Shown here in pieces: positions 34,618-43,006 of a stretch of 64,000 nt of DNA. Position 1 is the first letter of the stretch, and each line of letters begins with the position of its first letter. A program made the translations under genes and the position numbers. Under the pieces are notes generated by a model, which had not been told where the DNA came from, ran no database searches, and saw nothing but the letters and a program-made list of their open reading frames with translations. Source of the stretch: Cereibacter sphaeroides. GTDB taxonomy: Bacteria; Pseudomonadota; Alphaproteobacteria; Rhodobacterales; Rhodobacteraceae. The stretch lies in contig QFQS01000001.1 of the NCBI GenBank assembly GCA_003243455.1, positions 558,001-622,000 of the forward strand, read 5' to 3'.

Positions 34618-35439
34618 TCAGCCGCGCATCGACCCGACGGCGACCGCCAGTGTCAGCGCAAGCGCCAGCGTAGCGGTCAGTGAGCGGAAAGCGCCGAAAT
34701 CGACCTCGGGCACCGTCAACACGGCGGTTGCCAGCGGCGAAAGCGGACTTTGCGGCTGATCCGTCAACGCCACGACCTTCAGCCCGCGCGCCCTGGCATC
34801 CCGCGCCAGCGCGATCGTCTCTTCGGAATAGGGGGCAAAGCTGATCGCCAGCACGGCGTCTCCGGGGCGCAGCGCAAAGCGGTGGTCCAGTTTGCCCAAC
34901 CCGTCATGCAGCATTGCCGGAACCTGCATTTTCTCAAAGACATAAGCCAGGTAACTTGCCACCGGAAAGGTCCGGCGCAGGCCAACGATGTGGATCGTAT
35001 CCGCACCCACAAGCGCCGCGACAGCAGAGTTGAGCGCCGCGTCGTCCATTGTTTTCGCTAGGGTTTCCAGCGAAAGCCGTCCCGCCTCCAGAAACTCGGC
35101 CAACAACGCGCCGGGGCTGCCGCTGCCACTTAGCCGCAGGTTTTTCAGCCGCGTCGCATAGTCCGGCCATCCGGGCGCATAGGCCTCCCGGAACAGCTTC
35201 TGCATCTCGGAATAGCCGGAAAACCCCATGATCTGGCAGAACCGCATCAGGGCCGAGGGCGGCACCCCCGCCCCAAAGGCAATCTCGGCCACGGTCGATA
35301 CGGCAATCCGTTCGGTATTGTCCGCGATGAACTCCGCGCATTGGCGCAAACGCTTCGGCAGATCGTCCGAGATCAGCGTCAGCCTTTCGCGGAACTGCTC
35401 CACCGATTTGGGTGCGCTGGCTGACGGGCGGGTGTCCAT
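34618..35439 (-). CDS. iolR: MurR/RpiR-family regulator of inositol genes
   Basis: 273 residues. The N-terminal HTH_6 DNA-binding domain spans about 10-85 (FIADNTERIAVSTVAEIAFG, then ALMRFCQIMGFSGYSEMQKL). A SIS sugar-phosphate-binding domain follows at about 125-260 (IHIVGLRRTFPVASYLAYVF, then GDAVLAISFAPYSEETI). In related bacteria this repressor responds to a phosphorylated inositol breakdown product made by IolC. It lies directly upstream of iolC in the same direction, with matching dyads before its own start and before iolC, implying autoregulation and control of the cluster. Confidence 0.85.
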   Translation of the reverse strand: MDTRPSASAPKSVEQFRERLTLISDDLPKRLRQCAEFIADNTERIAVSTVAEIAFGAGVPPSALMRFCQIMGFSGYSEMQKLFREAYAPGWPDYATRLKNLRLSGSGSPGALLAEFLEAGRLSLETLAKTMDDAALNSAVAALVGADTIHIVGLRRTFPVASYLAYVFEKMQVPAMLHDGLGKLDHRFALRPGDAVLAISFAPYSEETIALARDARARGLKVVALTDQPQSPLSPLATAVLTVPEVDFGAFRSLTATLALALTLAVAVGSMRG

Positions 35440-35479
35440 GAATCTTTCATCTCGGATCGGAATGCCATTCTAACGGAAT

Positions 35480-35493
35480 GGAACGAATATTCC
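35480..35493. promoter_or_regulatory. predicted IolR operator upstream of iolR
   Basis: GGAACGAATATTCC, again GGAA-N6-TTCC, 41 bases before the iolR start. Overlapping partial dyads (GAATGCCATTC at 35460-35470, CATTC/GAATG around 35466-35480) could add further half-sites. Confidence 0.65.
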
Positions 35494-35520
35494 ATACCGC
35501 TGTGAAATTTCACACGCGCT

Positions 35521-36045
35521 TCAGTCGGTCTGCGCCTTCAGCCCGGCCCGGAACCGCCGCATGTTGGCCTGATACCCCTCGGCCGAGGCGATCAGCCGCG
35601 CCCGCGCCGACTGATCCAGTTCGCGCACCACCTTGCCCGGCGCCCCCATCACAAGGCTGCCGTCCGGTATCTCTTTCCCCTCGGTGATCAGCGCCCCTGC
35701 CCCGATCAGGCAGCCCTTCCCGATCTTGCTGCCGTTCAGCAGCGTCGCCCCCATCCCGATCAGCGTGCCCTCACCAATGATGCAGCCATGCAGCATCGCC
35801 TTGTGCCCGATCGTGCAGTTGGCCCCGATGATCAGCGGATAGCCAATATCGGTATGAAGGACGCAGTTTTCCTGAATGTTCGACCCGGCACCCACCCGTA
35901 TCTCTTCATTATCCCCGCGCAGCACGGCCCCGAACCAGACCGAGGTCCCCGCCTCCAGCACCACGCGCCCCATCACCGCGGCACTGGGGGCGATCCAGGT
36001 ATCGGCGTGGATTTCTGGCGAGATACCGTCGAGGGAATAGATCAT
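35521..36045 (-). CDS. gamma-carbonic anhydrase family protein
   Basis: 174 residues, left-handed beta-helix with hexapeptide repeats. The zinc-ligand histidines of the family are seen in ENCVLHTDIGYPL and in TIGHKAMLHGCIIG. Family members bind zinc or iron; some hydrate CO2, others are inactive relatives such as YrdA/PaaY. Activity cannot be judged by eye. Its start overlaps the gmk stop by four bases, so it is expressed with guanylate kinase. Confidence 0.88.
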   Translation of the reverse strand: MIYSLDGISPEIHADTWIAPSAAVMGRVVLEAGTSVWFGAVLRGDNEEIRVGAGSNIQENCVLHTDIGYPLIIGANCTIGHKAMLHGCIIGEGTLIGMGATLLNGSKIGKGCLIGAGALITEGKEIPDGSLVMGAPGKVVRELDQSARARLIASAEGYQANMRRFRAGLKAQTD

Positions 36046-36674
36046 CTCTGGTCGAACTCCTTGTTCAACTGACGGACAAACCCCGACAGATCGGGCTGCC
36101 TCTCGCGCCGTAACCGCTCGGCCCGCACGATGGACCGCAACTCTTCCTCGGCCTCGTCGATATCCTTGTTGATCAGCACGTAATCATATTCGGCCCAATG
36201 GCTGATCTCGTCACGGCTTTTCGCCATACGGTCGGCTATCACGGTGTCGCTGTCCTGCGCCCGGTTCCGCAGCCGCCGCTCCAACTCGACCAGCGAGGGC
36301 GGCAGGATGAAGATCGAGACGGCATCGGCCCCCATCGCCTGCCGGATCTGCTGCCCGCCCTGCCAGTCAATGTCAAAGACCGTATCGCGCCCCTCGGTCA
36401 TCGCCTGTTCCACCGGCGCGCGCGGGGAGCCGTAGAAATTGCCGAAGACCTCGGCGTATTCCAGCATCCCGCCCGAGGCCGCCAGCGCCTCGAAATCCGC
36501 CCGCGAGCGGAAGTGATAGTCGCGCCCGTCCACCTCTCCCGGTCGCATTGGCCGGGTAGTGGCGGATACCGAAAACCGGATCGCGGGATCCCAGACCATC
36601 AGCCGTTTGGTCAGCGTCGATTTCCCTGCGCCCGAGGGCGAGGACAGGATGAGCAGCAGGCCGCGACGCGCCAT
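36042..36674 (-). CDS. gmk: guanylate kinase
   Basis: 210 residues, normal length. P-loop SSPSGAGKSTL (from residue 11), GMP-binding region SVSATTRPMRPGEVDGRDYH, lid region EYAEVFGNFYGSPRAPVEQA and FDIDWQGGQQIRQAMG are all present. It converts GMP to GDP with ATP. GGAAACC lies before the ATG. It is coupled to the gamma-carbonic anhydrase gene and divergent from the PAS gene. Confidence 0.96.
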   Translation of the reverse strand: MARRGLLLILSSPSGAGKSTLTKRLMVWDPAIRFSVSATTRPMRPGEVDGRDYHFRSRADFEALAASGGMLEYAEVFGNFYGSPRAPVEQAMTEGRDTVFDIDWQGGQQIRQAMGADAVSIFILPPSLVELERRLRNRAQDSDTVIADRMAKSRDEISHWAEYDYVLINKDIDEAEEELRSIVRAERLRRERQPDLSGFVRQLNKEFDQR

Positions 36675-36976
36675 CGTTGGTTTCCGAAAATCCTAATGTT
36701 TCCCCGCGGATGTGACCCATGGCCGGGCGCGGGTCAAGCCTGACGCGCATCGCGCAAGTGGTCGAGCGGACATTCGCGTTTTGGTTGAGGATTTACCAAC
36801 ACTTGGGATTCCTCTGCACTTTCAGCAAGTTCGCGTGTAGCTTCCAGACTGAGCGCGCGAACTTCAGCTTTTGTTAATCATGCAGAAAGCAACTGAGGAA
36901 CACAGCGCGGTATCTGGTGATTGGTTCGGGTGCATGTGGCGATCCCCAGATGCGGCGACAGATGTGGAGCGGTTCG
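36675..36976. other. non-coding region between gmk and the PAS gene
   Basis: About 300 bases of divergent promoter region, less GC-rich in its second half (36,780-36,900). Short runs such as GTTAATCATG and AGGATTTACC are seen, but no complete promoter or known regulator site can be supported. No RNA gene recognised. Alternative upstream starts for the PAS gene (GTG 36917, ATG 36962) lie inside it. Confidence 0.45.
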
Positions 36977-37654
36977 ATGGGCTGGGATTGGGACAAGGTT
37001 GTGCCGATGAAGCCGGGCGGTGACGCAGGCATCTATGCGCCGCTTCAGGGCGTGCGGGCCTATTGGGAAGGGCTGCGGCAACCGCCCCTTCTGCCTCATC
37101 GTCACGAGATCGACCCGCGCGGGCTGGAAAGCGCGCTGGAATACACCTTCATGGTGGAGCGGGTCGCCCCAGGGGTCGCGCGTTTCCGGCTGGCCGGGTC
37201 GCACCTGACCTTGCTTGCCGGTGCGGAGGTGAGGGGTATGCCGTTGACGGCGTTGCTTGAACCCACTGCACGCGATGATGCGATGGCTTTGACTGAAAAG
37301 CTGTTCGATGAGCCCGCGATCATAGGGTTGGCGCTGGAGGCCGAACGCGGGATGGGAAAGCCCGCGCTGGAGGGGCGCATGATCCTGCTGCCGGTCCTTG
37401 GCGACGATAGCATTTGCGACCGGGCGCTTGGCTGCCTGGTAACGCATGGCAAGATCGGTCGTAGCCCGCGCCGTTTTGCGATTTCGCATCGGCGGAGCGA
37501 GGGGGTAGGCCCTATGCCGCCCCGGACAAAGGCTGCACCAGCAATGCGGCTTGAGCCGGGTTTTGCAGACTCCGCGCGGCGCTTTACGGCTCAAACAGAA
37601 ACGGCCGCCCGACAGGGGCGGCCGCATCTCAGGCTGGTGAAATCCGACGACTAA
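36977..37654 (+). CDS. PAS_5 domain protein (PF07310 type)
   Basis: 225 residues. The conserved block is GVRAYWEGLRQPPLLPHRHE, then IDPRGLESALEYTFMVERVA, VARFRLAGSHLTLLAGAEVR and GMPLTALLEP. This is the PAS_5 pattern of alphaproteobacterial single-PAS proteins, some of which act in cell-cycle or stress control. The C-terminal third (about 160-225) is variable and Arg/Pro rich. I picked the ATG at 36977, preceded by GGAGCGG. The gene end overlaps the convergent DAHP synthase gene at the stop codons and contains that gene's terminator. Confidence 0.8.
   Translation: MGWDWDKVVPMKPGGDAGIYAPLQGVRAYWEGLRQPPLLPHRHEIDPRGLESALEYTFMVERVAPGVARFRLAGSHLTLLAGAEVRGMPLTALLEPTARDDAMALTEKLFDEPAIIGLALEAERGMGKPALEGRMILLPVLGDDSICDRALGCLVTHGKIGRSPRRFAISHRRSEGVGPMPPRTKAAPAMRLEPGFADSARRFTAQTETAARQGRPHLRLVKSDD
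37590..37624 (-). terminator. terminator of the DAHP synthase gene, embedded in the PAS gene
   Basis: On the minus strand, a 9-bp stem CGGCCGCCC / GGGCGGCCG (37602-37624, 5-base loop) followed by TTTCTGTTT. It begins about 27 bases after the DAHP synthase stop and lies wholly inside the 3' coding end of the convergent PAS gene. Confidence 0.65.
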
Positions 37655-39021
37655 AGCGCGATGCGCTTTTCGCTGTCGCGGAGCGAGGACAGCTCCTCGG
37701 CGACGAGGAAGGCCAGTTCCAGCGACTGCGAGGCGTTCAGTCGCGGATCGCAGGCGGTGTGGTAGCGATCCGACAGATCCTCATCAGTCACGGCGCGCAG
37801 GCCGCCGGTGCATTCGGTCACGTCCTTGCCGGTCATCTCGAAATGCACGCCACCGGGGATTGTGCCCTCGGCCTTGTGGATCGCGAAAAACTCGCGGACC
37901 TCGCGCAGCACCGAGTCGAACGGCCGGGTCTTGTAACCCGAGGCGGCCTTGATCGTGTTGCCGTGCATCGGATCGCAGGACCACAGTACATTCGCGCCCT
38001 CTTCCCGCACCGTCTTGATCAGGCGCGGCAGGTTGTCGCCGACCTTGCCAGCACCGAAACGCGCGATCAGCGTCAGGCGGCCCGGTTCGTTCTGCGGGTT
38101 CAGTTTGGCCATCAGCACTTTCAGGTCTTCGGCGGTCGTCGAGGGGCCGCACTTCAGCCCGATCGGGTTCAGCACGCCGCGCGCGAATTCCACATGGGCA
38201 CCGTCCGGCTGCCGCGTGCGGTCGCCGATCCAGATCATGTGGCCCGAGCCTGCCACCGGCTGCCCGGTGATCGAGTCGATCCGGCACAAGGCTTCCTCGT
38301 ATTCCAGCAGCAGCGCCTCATGGCTGGTGTAGAAATCGACCGAAGCCAGCGAAGGTGCGGAATCCGAAGTGATGCCGGCAGCATTCATGAAGTCCAGCGC
38401 ATCGGAAATGCGGTTCGACAGTTCGCGATACCGCTCTGCCTTGTCATGCTCGGCAAAGCCCAGCGTCCAGGCGTGGACGCGGTGAATGTCCGCGAAGCCG
38501 CCCGTTGAAAAAGCGCGCAGCAGGTTCAGGCTGGCCGCGGCCTGGGTATAGGCCTGCAACATACGCTTAGGATCAGGAATCCGCGCCTCGGGAGTAAAGT
38601 CGAACCCATTGATGATGTCACCGCGGTAGCTGGCCAGTTCCTGCCCGCCCATGACTTCGGTCGGCGCAGAGCGCGGCTTGGCGAATTGACCGGCCATGCG
38701 GCCGACCTTCACCACCGGCACCTTGGCGCCATAGGTCAGCACGACCGCCATCTGCAGCATGACGCGGAAGGTGTCGCGGATGTTGTCCGCGCTGAATTCG
38801 GCAAAGCTTTCGGCGCAGTCGCCGCCCTGAAGCAGGAACGCCTTGCCCTCGGCCGCCAGACCAAGCTGCTTTTTCAGCTTGCGCGCCTCGCCCGCAAAGA
38901 CCAGCGGCGGATACTTGGCCAGCTGTGCTTCCACAGCTTTCAGTTCCGCCTGATCGGGATATTCGGGCATCTGCACGCGCGGTTTCGCACGCCAGTCCGA
39001 TTTGCTCCATCCCTTGGTCAT
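37651..39021 (-). CDS. aroG: 3-deoxy-7-phosphoheptulonate synthase, class II
   Basis: 456 residues, the plant/actinobacterial type II enzyme. It joins phosphoenolpyruvate and erythrose 4-phosphate at the entry to the shikimate pathway. Signatures: LQGGDCAESFAEFSADNIRD, the substrate-binding GRMAGQFAKPRSAPTE, SHEALLLEYEEAL, the metal Cys/His region and GTIPGGVHFEMTGKDVTEC. A GGAGG site stands before the ATG at 39019-39021. The 260-base divergent region to the GlxA-type regulator shows no leader peptide or attenuator that I can recognise. The symbol is by function; other names are used for class II enzymes. Confidence 0.95.
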   Translation of the reverse strand: MTKGWSKSDWRAKPRVQMPEYPDQAELKAVEAQLAKYPPLVFAGEARKLKKQLGLAAEGKAFLLQGGDCAESFAEFSADNIRDTFRVMLQMAVVLTYGAKVPVVKVGRMAGQFAKPRSAPTEVMGGQELASYRGDIINGFDFTPEARIPDPKRMLQAYTQAAASLNLLRAFSTGGFADIHRVHAWTLGFAEHDKAERYRELSNRISDALDFMNAAGITSDSAPSLASVDFYTSHEALLLEYEEALCRIDSITGQPVAGSGHMIWIGDRTRQPDGAHVEFARGVLNPIGLKCGPSTTAEDLKVLMAKLNPQNEPGRLTLIARFGAGKVGDNLPRLIKTVREEGANVLWSCDPMHGNTIKAASGYKTRPFDSVLREVREFFAIHKAEGTIPGGVHFEMTGKDVTECTGGLRAVTDEDLSDRYHTACDPRLNASQSLELAFLVAEELSSLRDSEKRIAL

Positions 39022-39281
39022 GGGTTTCCTCCGTTCGCAGCAAGGTTCGCAGCGTATATGCAAAAGCTGCGGCGCTTGCAAACGACGAAAGACAGGCCTT
39101 TCAGATTGGGCTTCTCTTAGGAGCCGAAAGGTTTGAGGGCGTATTTCGGACTTCGTTTCCCGCTGCCCCACCCTGGCGGCACGCCAATATTACAGCATGG
39201 TAACGATCCGCTGGGCCGACCCCCTTGCGGCGCTTCGGATTCCCTGATTGATTGGCGGCGAACGACGCGAACAGGTCGCAA

Positions 39282-40310
39282 ATGATCACTCTCAAGCCGC
39301 AGCCCGAAGCCCGCCGGCGCGAAACTAGCAGGTCGAAACGCTTTGTTTTCCTGCTTTTGGACCGCTTTACCATGCTGTCCTTTGCCGGAGCGATCGAACC
39401 CTTGCGCATCGCAAACCGCGTGGCAGGCAAGACTATTTACGAATGGCGGCTGATCGGCGAAGGCGGAGAGACCGCAACCTGCTCGAATGGGGCGGCCTTC
39501 AAGCTTGACATGGGGCTGGAGGAACTTGATCGCGACGATACGCTTCTGGTCTGCGGCGGCATCGACGTGCAGCGTGCCACGACCAAATCCGTGATCGCCT
39601 GGCTGCGGCGTGAGGCGCGGCGCGGCATGCCCATCGGCGGACTTTGCACCGCGTCCTGGACGCTTGCCAAGGCGGGACTGCTGGACGGCAAGAAGGCGAC
39701 GATCCACTGGGAAAACCAGGACGGATTCCTTGAGGAATTCGAGGATGTGAAGCTGACGAAATCGGTATTCGTCGTGGACGGCAACCGTTTGTCTACCGCA
39801 GGCGGCACGTCATCCATCGATTTGATGCTGAAGCTGATCGCGGCCGATCATGGCGATGAGCTTGCCAATACCGTGGCCGACCAGCTGATCTATTCCTCAA
39901 TCCGCACCGATCAGGACACGCAGCGCCTGTCGATCCCCACGCGGATCGGCGTGCGCCATCCAAAGCTGAGCCAGGTCATCCAGATGATGGAGGCCAATAT
40001 CGAGGATCCGATCAGCCCGGCGGATCTGGCCGAAGAGGTGGGCATGTCAACCCGCCAGCTGGAGCGTCTGTTCCGCCGCTATCTGAACCGCAGCCCCAAA
40101 CGCTATTACATGGAATTGCGGCTGCAAAAGGCGCGCAACCTGCTGATGCAGACGGACATGAGCGTGATCAACGTGGCTCTTGCCTGTGGCTTTGCTTCAC
40201 CCTCGCATTTCTCGAAATGCTACCGCGCGCATTACAACACCACCCCCTATCGTGAGCGTGGAACCCAGGGCGCGGCAGGCGTTCCGGGGGGGGCGCGACT
40301 ATCTATCTGA
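39282..40310 (+). CDS. GlxA-family transcriptional regulator (DJ-1/PfpI plus AraC HTH)
   Basis: 342 residues. The DJ-1/PfpI-like domain covers about 18-195 (FVFLLLDRFTMLSFAGAIEP; the elbow GGLCTASWTLAKAG keeps the Cys position). The AraC-type double helix-turn-helix covers about 225-325 (ISPADLAEEVGMSTRQLERL, then VINVALACGFASPSHFSKCY). Relatives include regulators of carnitine, choline and glycine betaine use. A link to the dimethylglycine-type dehydrogenase 9 kb away is possible but unproven. It is divergent from the DAHP synthase gene. Confidence 0.87.
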   Translation: MITLKPQPEARRRETSRSKRFVFLLLDRFTMLSFAGAIEPLRIANRVAGKTIYEWRLIGEGGETATCSNGAAFKLDMGLEELDRDDTLLVCGGIDVQRATTKSVIAWLRREARRGMPIGGLCTASWTLAKAGLLDGKKATIHWENQDGFLEEFEDVKLTKSVFVVDGNRLSTAGGTSSIDLMLKLIAADHGDELANTVADQLIYSSIRTDQDTQRLSIPTRIGVRHPKLSQVIQMMEANIEDPISPADLAEEVGMSTRQLERLFRRYLNRSPKRYYMELRLQKARNLLMQTDMSVINVALACGFASPSHFSKCYRAHYNTTPYRERGTQGAAGVPGGARLSI

Positions 40311-40401
40311 CCTCTTCTATTTGGCGCATGTTTACCCCTTGAACCTCTAGTAGCCATAGCTCCCATCTACGTCTGAGACATGCATCACAAGGATTGAACC
40401 G

Positions 40402-40740
40402 ATGCCTCAGACCGATTTGACCGTGCCCCGCCCCCACCAGGGCGGTTTCCTGTGCCCCGCCTGTAAAGTCAATCTGGTGATGACCGACCGGCAGGGGATC
40501 GAGATCGACTACTGTCCGAACTGTCGCGGCGTCTGGCTGGACCGCGGCGAACTCGACAAGATCATCGAGCGCAACATGCAGGACGGGGCGGCGCAACAGC
40601 CGCGCTTTGCCCCGGTGCCGCAGCAGCCGGTCGCGCAGCAGCCCTACTACGGCGGGGGCGGCCATAACGGGGGCCACCACGAAAACCGGGGGCATCACGG
40701 CAGCCGCAACCATTCGTTCCTGGGACGCTTGTTCGACTGA
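40402..40740 (+). CDS. zf-TFIIB-type zinc-ribbon protein
   Basis: 112 residues. A CPAC...CPNC zinc ribbon (Cys18, 21, 38, 41) is followed by the family's RGVWLDRGELDKIIER helix. The rest is a Gln/Pro/Gly/His-rich tail with a His cluster (GGHNGGHHENRGHHGSRNH) that could bind metal. No membrane segment. AAGGA precedes the ATG. It sits 55 bases before a CDF metal exporter in the same direction, so a role around zinc or another divalent metal is a reasonable guess. Confidence 0.85.
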   Translation: MPQTDLTVPRPHQGGFLCPACKVNLVMTDRQGIEIDYCPNCRGVWLDRGELDKIIERNMQDGAAQQPRFAPVPQQPVAQQPYYGGGGHNGGHHENRGHHGSRNHSFLGRLFD

Positions 40741-40795
40741 CACGCGCGCGTCATACCGCTATGACGTAGTGCATTCGACCAAGCGGGGGACCAGA

Positions 40796-41716
40796 ATGGG
40801 CACAGGACACTCCCATGCGCCAGCCGTGCCGCAAGGCGGCACGGCCGCAGCCAGGCACAAAAAGCGGATCGCACTGGCGCTTGGTCTGACCCTGTCGTTC
40901 ATGACGGTCGAAGTGATCGGAGGGCTATGGACCGGCAGTCTCGCGCTGCTGGCCGATGCCGCGCATATGATGACGGATGCTGGTGGCCTTGCGCTCGCGC
41001 TGGTCGCCATCCGCTTTGCCGAAAGGCCGGCTACCCCGCAGAAAACCTACGGCTATGTCAGGGCAGAGGTGCTTTCGGCATTGACCAACGCGGTCGTGCT
41101 GCTGCTCGTGACGGTCTACATCCTTTACGAGGCCTACCAAAGGTTTCTGGAACCGCCGGAGATTCTTGGCTGGCCGATGTTGCTGGTCGCCTGCGTGGGC
41201 CTTGGAGTGAACCTGATCTCGATGCGGCTCCTGTCGGCGGGATCGCAGGAAAGCATCAACGTCAAGGGCGCCTACTTCGAGGTGCTGAGCGACATGCTGG
41301 GATCGCTCGGGGTGATCTTGGCCGCCGTCATCGTCGTGCTGACGGGATGGACTCTGGTGGACCCGCTGATTGGCGCGGCGATTGGCCTGTTCATCATCCC
41401 CCGAACATGGATCCTGCTGCGTCAGGCGATCAACATCCTGATGGAAGGCACGCCTCCCGAGGTGGACATGTCACTGATGGAAGCGCGGTTGAAGTCAATT
41501 CCGGGCGTGACGGCGGTGCACGACCTGCACGTCTGGACCATCACCTCGGGGCTTGACGCGATGAGCGGACACCTCATCGTCGCCGACATGGCACAAGCGA
41601 AGGCCGTGCTGGCGGCGGCCTCGGCGGCGATGCGCGACGATTTCAAGCTGTCGCATGTCACGATCCAGATCGAGGATGCCGCACATCGCGCGGCCGAAGG
41701 CGAGCAACGGCTTTAA
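40796..41716 (+). CDS. CDF-family cation efflux transporter
   Basis: 306 residues, six membrane helices. The second helix has the metal site HMMTD (ADAAHMMTDAGGLALAL). The fifth helix has EVLSD, Glu in place of the His usual in CzcD, then LGSLGVILAAVIVVLTG; DPLIGAAIGLFIIP follows. The C-terminal cytoplasmic domain has HDLHVWTITSGLDAMSGHLI. It exports divalent metal such as zinc in exchange for protons. The His-rich N-terminus is short (GTGHSHAP). GGGGGA precedes the ATG at 40796. Confidence 0.92.
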   Translation: MGTGHSHAPAVPQGGTAAARHKKRIALALGLTLSFMTVEVIGGLWTGSLALLADAAHMMTDAGGLALALVAIRFAERPATPQKTYGYVRAEVLSALTNAVVLLLVTVYILYEAYQRFLEPPEILGWPMLLVACVGLGVNLISMRLLSAGSQESINVKGAYFEVLSDMLGSLGVILAAVIVVLTGWTLVDPLIGAAIGLFIIPRTWILLRQAINILMEGTPPEVDMSLMEARLKSIPGVTAVHDLHVWTITSGLDAMSGHLIVADMAQAKAVLAAASAAMRDDFKLSHVTIQIEDAAHRAAEGEQRL

Positions 41717-41722
41717 CTCCCG

Positions 41723-42826
41723 CTATCCTGCCGGCGCGAGCCGATAGACCGCGCCGTTGCTAACCGACAGGAACCAGATCGAGCCGTCTGGGGCCTCTCT
41801 CACATCCCGCACACGTCCGGTCTCGGGCGACTGGATGCGTTCCTCGGCATAGCCCTGATCGGGATCGAGGCGCGAGATGAAGTCGGAGTTCAGGCTGCCG
41901 GTGAAGAAATCGCCCCTCCAGTCGGGAAACATGTCTCCGGCATAGATCATCAACCCGGAAGGTGCGATCGAGGGGTCCCAGTAGCGGACCGGCTGCTCCA
42001 TCCCCTGTGCCTCGGTGCCGGTGCCGATTCTGCTGCCATTGTAATTGCGACCATAAGAGACCACCGGCCAGCCATAGTTGCGACCGGGCTCTACGAGGTT
42101 CAACTCGTCGCCTCCTCTCGCGCCGTGCTCGACCAACCAGAGCCTGCCCTGACCGTCCAGAGCCGCGCCCTGAGGGTTGCGATGGCCTTTGCTGAACAAC
42201 TCCGGCAGCGCCCCATCGCCAAAGGGATCGCCTGCGGCAGACGAGCCGTCCCGGTTCAGCCTTACGACCGAACCTTCGTGGCGCTGCATGTCCTGCGCAG
42301 GCATGCCCACACCACGCTCTCCGATCGTCAGGAATATCGTCCCGTCACCAGCCTCAACCATGCGCGAACCGAAATGGCGGCTGGTCGTGGAACCCGGCGC
42401 CATCACGAAGACCTGGCGAAAATTCTCAAGCCGGCTCCCGTCCTCGGACAACCGGCCAACGCCCATTGCCGTGCCCGGCCCGCCGTTTGTGGTCGCATAG
42501 CTCAGGAATATTTCGCGGCTCTGGGCGAAATCACGCGGAACAAGCACGTCCAGAAGCCCGCCCTGCCCCGTTGCTGCGACCACGGGCAGCCCCGATATGG
42601 CAACCGGCTCTGCTCCCTCGGCATGCGCGAAGAACAACAACCGACCGTTCCTCTCGGTCACAACAAATCCACCGTCCGGCAGGAAGCCGATCGCCCATGG
42701 CTCTTCCAACCCATCTGCGACCGGCGAAACCGATACCGGCCCCGCCGAAGTCGAGATGTCCTGCGCCATAACGGGCAACGCACAGAGGAAAGATACCGCC
42801 AGTACAGACAGTCGGGATGCAGACAT
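41723..42826 (-). CDS. PQQ-dependent soluble aldose sugar dehydrogenase-like protein
   Basis: 367 residues, signal peptide about 1-21 (ending VMAQ). It is a six-bladed beta-propeller of the GdhB/YliI type: LEEPWAIGFLPDGGFVVTER, the catalytic-loop region HFGSRMVEAGDGTIFLTIGE, GHRNPQGAALDGQGRLWLVE, HGARGGDELNLVEPGRNYGW and PSIAPSGLMIYAGDMFPDW. It should oxidise aldoses in the periplasm using PQQ, or be an inactive relative. No PQQ synthesis genes are in the window. AAGGA stands before the ATG at 42824-42826. It is divergent from livK. Confidence 0.9.
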   Translation of the reverse strand: MSASRLSVLAVSFLCALPVMAQDISTSAGPVSVSPVADGLEEPWAIGFLPDGGFVVTERNGRLLFFAHAEGAEPVAISGLPVVAATGQGGLLDVLVPRDFAQSREIFLSYATTNGGPGTAMGVGRLSEDGSRLENFRQVFVMAPGSTTSRHFGSRMVEAGDGTIFLTIGERGVGMPAQDMQRHEGSVVRLNRDGSSAAGDPFGDGALPELFSKGHRNPQGAALDGQGRLWLVEHGARGGDELNLVEPGRNYGWPVVSYGRNYNGSRIGTGTEAQGMEQPVRYWDPSIAPSGLMIYAGDMFPDWRGDFFTGSLNSDFISRLDPDQGYAEERIQSPETGRVRDVREAPDGSIWFLSVSNGAVYRLAPAG

Positions 42827-43006
42827 CGGCTTTCCTTGCAAAGTGCCACTTCACAATCACAGATAGAGTTGACCCTGCGGAACCCAAATCACGCTTTCGT
42901 TCAATGGCATCTGACAGGCTGTTTCCACATCTTTTGAACACTTTCCTTTTCATTCGCCCCCCTCTAGTTTGCCGTCAGGACAATGATCCAACACGGGAGA
43001 GTACCA

